DNA of 64,000 nt from Frigoriglobus tundricola. GTDB lineage: Bacteria; Planctomycetota; Planctomycetia; Gemmatales; Gemmataceae. Shown one piece after another: positions 60,784-64,000 of the stretch (position 1 is its first letter; the number at the start of each line of letters is the position of its first letter). The notes beneath the pieces were generated by a model that worked only from the letters and a program-made list of their open reading frames with translations, did no database searches and was not told the origin of the DNA. The DNA is taken from the NCBI RefSeq assembly GCF_013128195.2, contig NZ_CP053452.2, forward strand, positions 9,238,001 through 9,302,000, given 5' to 3'. The position numbers and the translations under genes were made by a program.

Positions 60784-62202
60784 TTAGGCCGGGAGCAGTG
60801 TCGGTGCCGGCTCGCCATTGCGGTGTGCGCGGATGGCGTCGGTGAGGAATGCCAATACGTTGCGGTTCTGCCGGCGGCACGAGGCGAGGACCGTCAAGAT
60901 GCGTTCCACGAATCGGCTCCCGCGTTCGCTGTCGGTCCCGAAGCTGGTTTTGCGCCAGCACACCGCGTGGCGCACCTCGCGCTCGGCCGCGTTGTTGGTC
61001 GGTTCCACACCGACGACCCGCGCGAACGTCCACAACGACGCCTCGACGGCCAACAGGTCGCCGCAGGTGGCGGCGGTCTTGGCGCAGCCGCACGCAGCCC
61101 CGGTCCGCAGGTGCTCGCCGATCTGGTGACGCAATTCGGGGACGTAGTTCGATCGGAATGTGGACCGCGCGAGGGTTCCGTCCCGGACCCGATACCAATG
61201 CTCGAACAAGGCGTCCGAACTCGCCAACAGAGCCGCACCGATCGCCGTCCCGGAACCGCCGCGGTCGATCATCGCCTGGAAATCGCGACGCAGGTGCGCC
61301 CAGCACAGCTGGCGCGTGTGCTTGGAAAGGTGCGTGTACACCGGATACCGGTCGGTCGTGTGGACGGCCGTCGAGCCCGCTCGCAGATCATCGAAGGCGC
61401 TTCGGCCCCGGGTCTTTCGGATCAGGAAGGCCACCACGAACGTGGTCACGGCCACCCACAACCAGGCCCGCTTGCGGCCTTGGGTCCAGCCGGTCTCGTC
61501 CACGTTGGCCGGTTGTCCGCGGGTGTAGATCAGGGCGTCCTCGGCCACCGGCTTCAACGCCTCCGCGGTTCGGTGCTGGAGCTTGCACACCATCGCCGGG
61601 CTCAGGGGCAGGCCGAACAGGTCGGCGAACAATTGGCTCGTGCCGCGCTTGCCCAGGCGGCACGAGCCGGTGAGCACCGCGGCCACCGCCTGAGCCCGGG
61701 GTCCGTATCCGGTCGCCGCCTCGGCCGGCACCGTCGCCGCGGTCGTCGTGCCGCAGTGCGGGCACCGGAGCCGGTGGCACCGATACTCGGTGACGTGAGG
61801 CGTGATGACGGGGATCTCGTGGACCTGATGAACGGCCGGTTGTGGGTCGTCCCCGGTCAACGGGTGCGCACAGTCCCGGCACGTGGACGGCTTAAGTGCC
61901 CGGATCTCATCGGGCGGCAGCAGGGTGCGTTCGGCTTTGGGGTGCCCCGGTTGCCCGCCTCGTCTCTTGCCCGAGGGCGGCTTGGGCGGGGCCGGTTTCA
62001 CGTGCGGGGCGTCGGACGAAGGGGGCTTGGACGAGTTGGTGGAGTTCTGGTTGAGACGGGCCTCGAGTTCCGCGACGCGGGTGGTGAGCCCGGTGACCTG
62101 GGCGGTGAGTTCGGCAATCGTGGCCTCAAGAATGCGGATATACGCCACGACCTGTGGGGGCAGGTCGCTCGGGAGTTCCGGCGGTTGAGGGACAGGCGTC
62201 AT
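60784..62202 (-). CDS. IS66-family transposase (TnpC)
   Basis: A 472-residue DDE transposase. The N-terminal leucine-zipper-like coiled coil (about 20-50) precedes QNSTNSSKPPSSDAP, the standard IS66 phrase, and GKRRGGQPGHPKAER. A zinc-binding domain follows (TCRDCAHPL and RCPHCGTTTAATVP). The catalytic core includes PANVDETGWTQGRKRAWLWV (first Asp), VHTTDRYPVYTH (second Asp) with CWAHLRRDFQAMIDRG, and EPTNNAAEREVRHAVCWRKT with the catalytic Glu. The C-terminal IS66_C-like tail, SFGTDSERGSRFVERILTVL, is intact. No frameshift, so it is presumably active. Confidence 0.96.
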   Translation of the reverse strand: MTPVPQPPELPSDLPPQVVAYIRILEATIAELTAQVTGLTTRVAELEARLNQNSTNSSKPPSSDAPHVKPAPPKPPSGKRRGGQPGHPKAERTLLPPDEIRALKPSTCRDCAHPLTGDDPQPAVHQVHEIPVITPHVTEYRCHRLRCPHCGTTTAATVPAEAATGYGPRAQAVAAVLTGSCRLGKRGTSQLFADLFGLPLSPAMVCKLQHRTAEALKPVAEDALIYTRGQPANVDETGWTQGRKRAWLWVAVTTFVVAFLIRKTRGRSAFDDLRAGSTAVHTTDRYPVYTHLSKHTRQLCWAHLRRDFQAMIDRGGSGTAIGAALLASSDALFEHWYRVRDGTLARSTFRSNYVPELRHQIGEHLRTGAACGCAKTAATCGDLLAVEASLWTFARVVGVEPTNNAAEREVRHAVCWRKTSFGTDSERGSRFVERILTVLASCRRQNRNVLAFLTDAIRAHRNGEPAPTLLPA

Positions 62203-62305
62203 CGCGTCCGTTCAATTACGGAAGACGGGTATGTGAGGCAACCACTCACGGACCTCATGCAAAAAGCCCTGAAAAACGCAGGGCCAGTCTCCTGTGAACG
62301 GTTAC

Positions 62306-62313
62306 AGGTGAAG
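62306..62313. repeat. right 8-bp target-site duplication of the IS element
   Basis: AGGTGAAG, identical to 60707-60714 and adjacent to the right inverted repeat. Confidence 0.92.
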
Positions 62314-62340
62314 AATAAAGAATGCACGAGAGGGACTCAA
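62312..62340 (-). promoter_or_regulatory. candidate promoter separated from the 70-aa gene by the IS
   Basis: On the minus strand TTGAGT (62335-62340), a 17-base spacer and TATTCT (62312-62317), ending at the IS target duplication. Without the IS it would stand about 20 bases upstream of the ATG now at 60695. Confidence 0.4.
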
Positions 62341-62735
62341 ACGCGGTGTCTGCGAGTATTCGACACTTCTCCCTTCAACACAGAATCGGGCGTCTGGTGT
62401 TGGTGAAAGTTGATGGCACTGCCAACTTCTCAAAAAAATGTTTCCGGAAATGAGCACGCCGGTGGGGAACGTCCCGCACCGGCGCCAGCCGGGGAGTCTC
62501 ACGTTCTCCACGGCCTCGGTGGTCAATCGCTCCTGCCGGCCTGAAACGGATAAATCGGTCTGCTTTTGACACGGTGGCAGCAGTGCATCGATTGGGTTGG
62601 CCGAGCGGCGCCCGCACGGAGGAGTTGGGGCAAACTTGGCCCGCACGTTGGTTGCTGCGTTCCTCGTGGGGCTCACGCCCCCCCTCCCCGGGGTCCGTTA
62701 CGCGCCCGCTGACCTCCCAGGAAGACACGAACGCA
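62341..62735. other. non-coding stretch right of the IS element
   Basis: Nothing could be supported here. Open frames on both strands are compositionally random, and I recognise no family. Confidence 0.4.
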
Positions 62736-62996
62736 TCACCGGGTCCGGGTATCAGGACAAATGCTCAGAGCAGCGCGCCCCACCGTCGGAGTGGGATCTG
62801 TGGAAATGGGGAGCGCACGAGTCGCGCTGTCCCGCGCGTCACGGGTGGTGGGAGTGAACAGCCGGGGCCAGGACCGTTCGTGCCGGCTCTGGCGCCCGCG
62901 CACGACCAGGAAGCCGTGTGTCACCAGCGCGGCTAACAGCACCATCGCACTCATGGCGGTGCCGATCAGGATTGCAAGAGACATCAATTCGCGCAT
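62736..62996 (-). CDS. small single-helix membrane protein
   Basis: An 86-residue protein. A good ribosome-binding site (GGGAGGCAGCG) precedes the ATG at 62996. One membrane helix (LAILIGTAMSAMVLLAALVT, about 7-30) is followed by VVRGRQSRHERSWPRLF and a Ser/Thr/Arg-rich tail. No family recognised; it may be a short inner-membrane protein, or the tail may be spurious. Confidence 0.45.
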   Translation of the reverse strand: MRELMSLAILIGTAMSAMVLLAALVTHGFLVVRGRQSRHERSWPRLFTPTTRDARDSATRALPISTDPTPTVGRAALSICPDTRTR

Positions 62997-63422
62997 CGCT
63001 GCCTCCCGTGAGACCAGAGTGGCGTACTGAGACTCTGTCGCTCCGCCAAGCGGACCCGACCCGCCACCGCTCGTCTCTTCACACGGGCGAGTACAGGTCC
63101 AAGGGCCGGTCGCGCCTGCACGCATTCTACCAGATCGCGATCCGGTTTACACAGCGGGGCATCCGAGTTCCGTGGGCCGGCTCCACAGAAAACAAGAACT
63201 CCGTATCGCCCGCGCAGGCACCCCGGACAAAAAATCGCGTTCGCCCGTTGACAACACGCACTAATCAAGTACGATTTCCCTATGCTTGTTGAGATTTAAT
63301 CTCATCAAGTACCCAGCGAGTCGCTCAGCCTCCGCAGGCTATTGGTTCGGACCCCGAACCCACCCACGTTCAGCGACGCGTCTCGCGGCCATCCCACTCA
63401 CTCCCGAGGAGGGTGCCGCGCC
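62997..63422. other. upstream region of the DUF1559 gene
   Basis: No gene is visible. It contains a candidate promoter at 63248-63275 and the short imperfect hairpin TTGAGATT...AATCTCATCAA near 63288-63308. A GAGGAGGG ribosome-binding site is close to 63405-63412. Confidence 0.5.
63248..63275 (+). promoter_or_regulatory. candidate sigma-70 promoter for the last DUF1559 gene
   Basis: A perfect TTGACA (63248-63253), a 16-base spacer and TACGAT (63270-63275), about 147 bases before the ATG at 63423. Confidence 0.5.
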
Positions 63423-64000
63423 ATGCGCCGCATACCCAAGCCCCGTCGCGCCTTTACCCTGATCGAGCTGCTGGTGGTGATCGCGATCATCGCGATCCTC
63501 ATCGGGCTCCTGCTCCCCGCCGTCCAGAAGGTCCGGGGCGCCGCCGCCCGGATCAAGTGCAGCAACAACCTGAAGCAGATCGGCCTCGCCTGCCACAACT
63601 ACGAGGGGTCCATCGGCAAGTTCCCCTACGCGGTGATGGACTACCAGCCGGGACAGACGACCAGCTCCTTCGTCAGCGGGTGGGTCATCCTCCTGCCGTA
63701 CCTGGAGCAGGACAACATCGCCCGCGAGTACAACGTCAACCTGCCGCGGAACAGTACCGTCACCAACGCCGACGGGTACTCGAACTCCGCGCTGGAGCGG
63801 CTGCCGGTCCCGACGTACACGTGCCCGGCGATGGTCCCGCCCAGCGCCACGAACGGCGGTTCGCTCGGAACGGCTCCCGAAGTGCGTGCGCCGTCGAGCT
63901 ACGTGTTCTCGGCCGGCACCCCGACCGGGTTCCAGGCCCGGTACGGTTCCTACGCCGCGGCGCCGTGTGACGGCGTCATCCTCCCGATCCGCAACGCGGC
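63423..64000 (+). CDS. DUF1559 (pilin-like) protein, 3' end outside the window
   Basis: The ATG at 63423 opens [20 protein letters not shown], then [20 protein letters not shown] and [20 protein letters not shown]: the prepilin-type N-terminus and conserved helix of DUF1559. The frame is open to the window edge (about 192 codons), through [20 protein letters not shown], the usual second conserved block. The C-terminal H-X9-DG motif lies beyond the window. The sequence differs from the copy at 52940-53947 mainly after the first 55 residues. Confidence 0.95.
   Translation, partial: MRRIPKPRRAFTLIELLVVIAIIAILIGLLLPAVQKVRGAAARIKCSNNLKQIGLACHNYEGSIGKFPYAVMDYQPGQTTSSFVSGWVILLPYLEQDNIAREYNVNLPRNSTVTNADGYSNSALERLPVPTYTCPAMVPPSATNGGSLGTAPEVRAPSSYVFSAGTPTGFQARYGSYAAAPCDGVILPIRNA

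Larger units (their letters stand above)
60715..62305 (-). mobile_element. IS66-family insertion sequence (single-gene type), intact
   Basis: A 1591-base element bounded by imperfect inverted repeats, left GTAGCCGTTCACAGGTGAGAC (first 20 bases shown by its core GCCGTTCACAGG) and right, read inward, GTAACCGTTCACAGGAGAC. It is flanked by exact 8-bp direct repeats AGGTGAAG. It contains only the transposase gene; the small tnpA and tnpB genes of classic IS66 elements are absent, as in the ISBst12-like subgroup. A 13-bp palindrome at 60735-60766 lies just inside the left end, downstream of the transposase. Identity of the target repeats suggests recent insertion. Confidence 0.93.

Overview
The window is GC-rich DNA from a planctomycete, most likely a Gemmata-like member of the Gemmataceae. 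The evidence is the gene content: two DUF1559 pilin-like proteins, a TIGR02996 repeat-companion LRR protein, a TIGR03067 protein, two CRTAC1 (FG-GAP/ASPIC) proteins, Uma2 genes, PQQ-like propeller proteins, a low-complexity Lys/Pro-rich giant protein and a Ser/Thr kinase. Most intergenic gaps are short. No rRNA, tRNA or CRISPR array was recognised.

Layout. 1-3145: a cobalamin riboswitch heads a B12 operon (DUF6580 membrane protein, BtuF-like binding protein, PP-loop ATPase). 3250-8552: LRR protein, a frameshifted VapBC-type pair, thiC under a TPP riboswitch, and an outer-membrane protein. 8780-14945: an unrecognised 478-aa protein, an ABC-2 permease, an ABC exporter with a strongly degenerate ATPase domain, and an overlapping inositol-phosphatase-family gene. 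15028-26837: PQQ propeller, hemL, Ser/Thr kinase, a 1322-aa membrane protein, nadB, and a secreted protein. 26939-32441: a minus-strand gene set consisting of a two-component system followed by a bufferin-type RiPP operon (Cys-rich precursor, MNIO/DUF692 enzyme, DoxX, second Cys-rich precursor, DUF2063 partner). 32442-33600: a gene graveyard with an AT-rich island. 33664-39368: cimA preceded by an Ile/Val-rich leader peptide and a transcription attenuator, then a Uma2 protein and valS. 39635-48290: a signalling block (RedB-like protein, hybrid kinase, response regulator with a Cys cluster, NtrC-type regulator and its kinase). 48521-53947: small secreted proteins, a dead transposase, a DUF6268 outer-membrane protein, and DUF1559. 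54060-60336: an operon of lipoprotein, two CRTAC1 proteins and two TPR proteins, the first TPR gene frameshifted. 60483-64000: a small gene whose 5' region is interrupted by an intact IS66-family element with 8-bp target duplications, a small membrane protein, and a truncated DUF1559 gene at the window edge.

How genes work together. The B12 operon appears to be controlled by cobalamin and thiC by thiamine pyrophosphate. The cimA leader should couple isoleucine-pathway transcription to translation of branched-chain codons. The bufferin operon probably makes exported, post-translationally modified Cys-rich peptides that bind metal, and the OmpR-type system immediately upstream is the natural candidate regulator. 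The signalling block at 39.6-48.3 kb forms two kinase/regulator sets.

The strongest candidates for novelty are the bufferin-like operon with two different precursor anchoring modes, and the cimA attenuator. Several genes carry single indels (antitoxin, toxin, RHH antitoxin, Uma2 fragment, TPR gene), which could be real decay or, in part, assembly errors.
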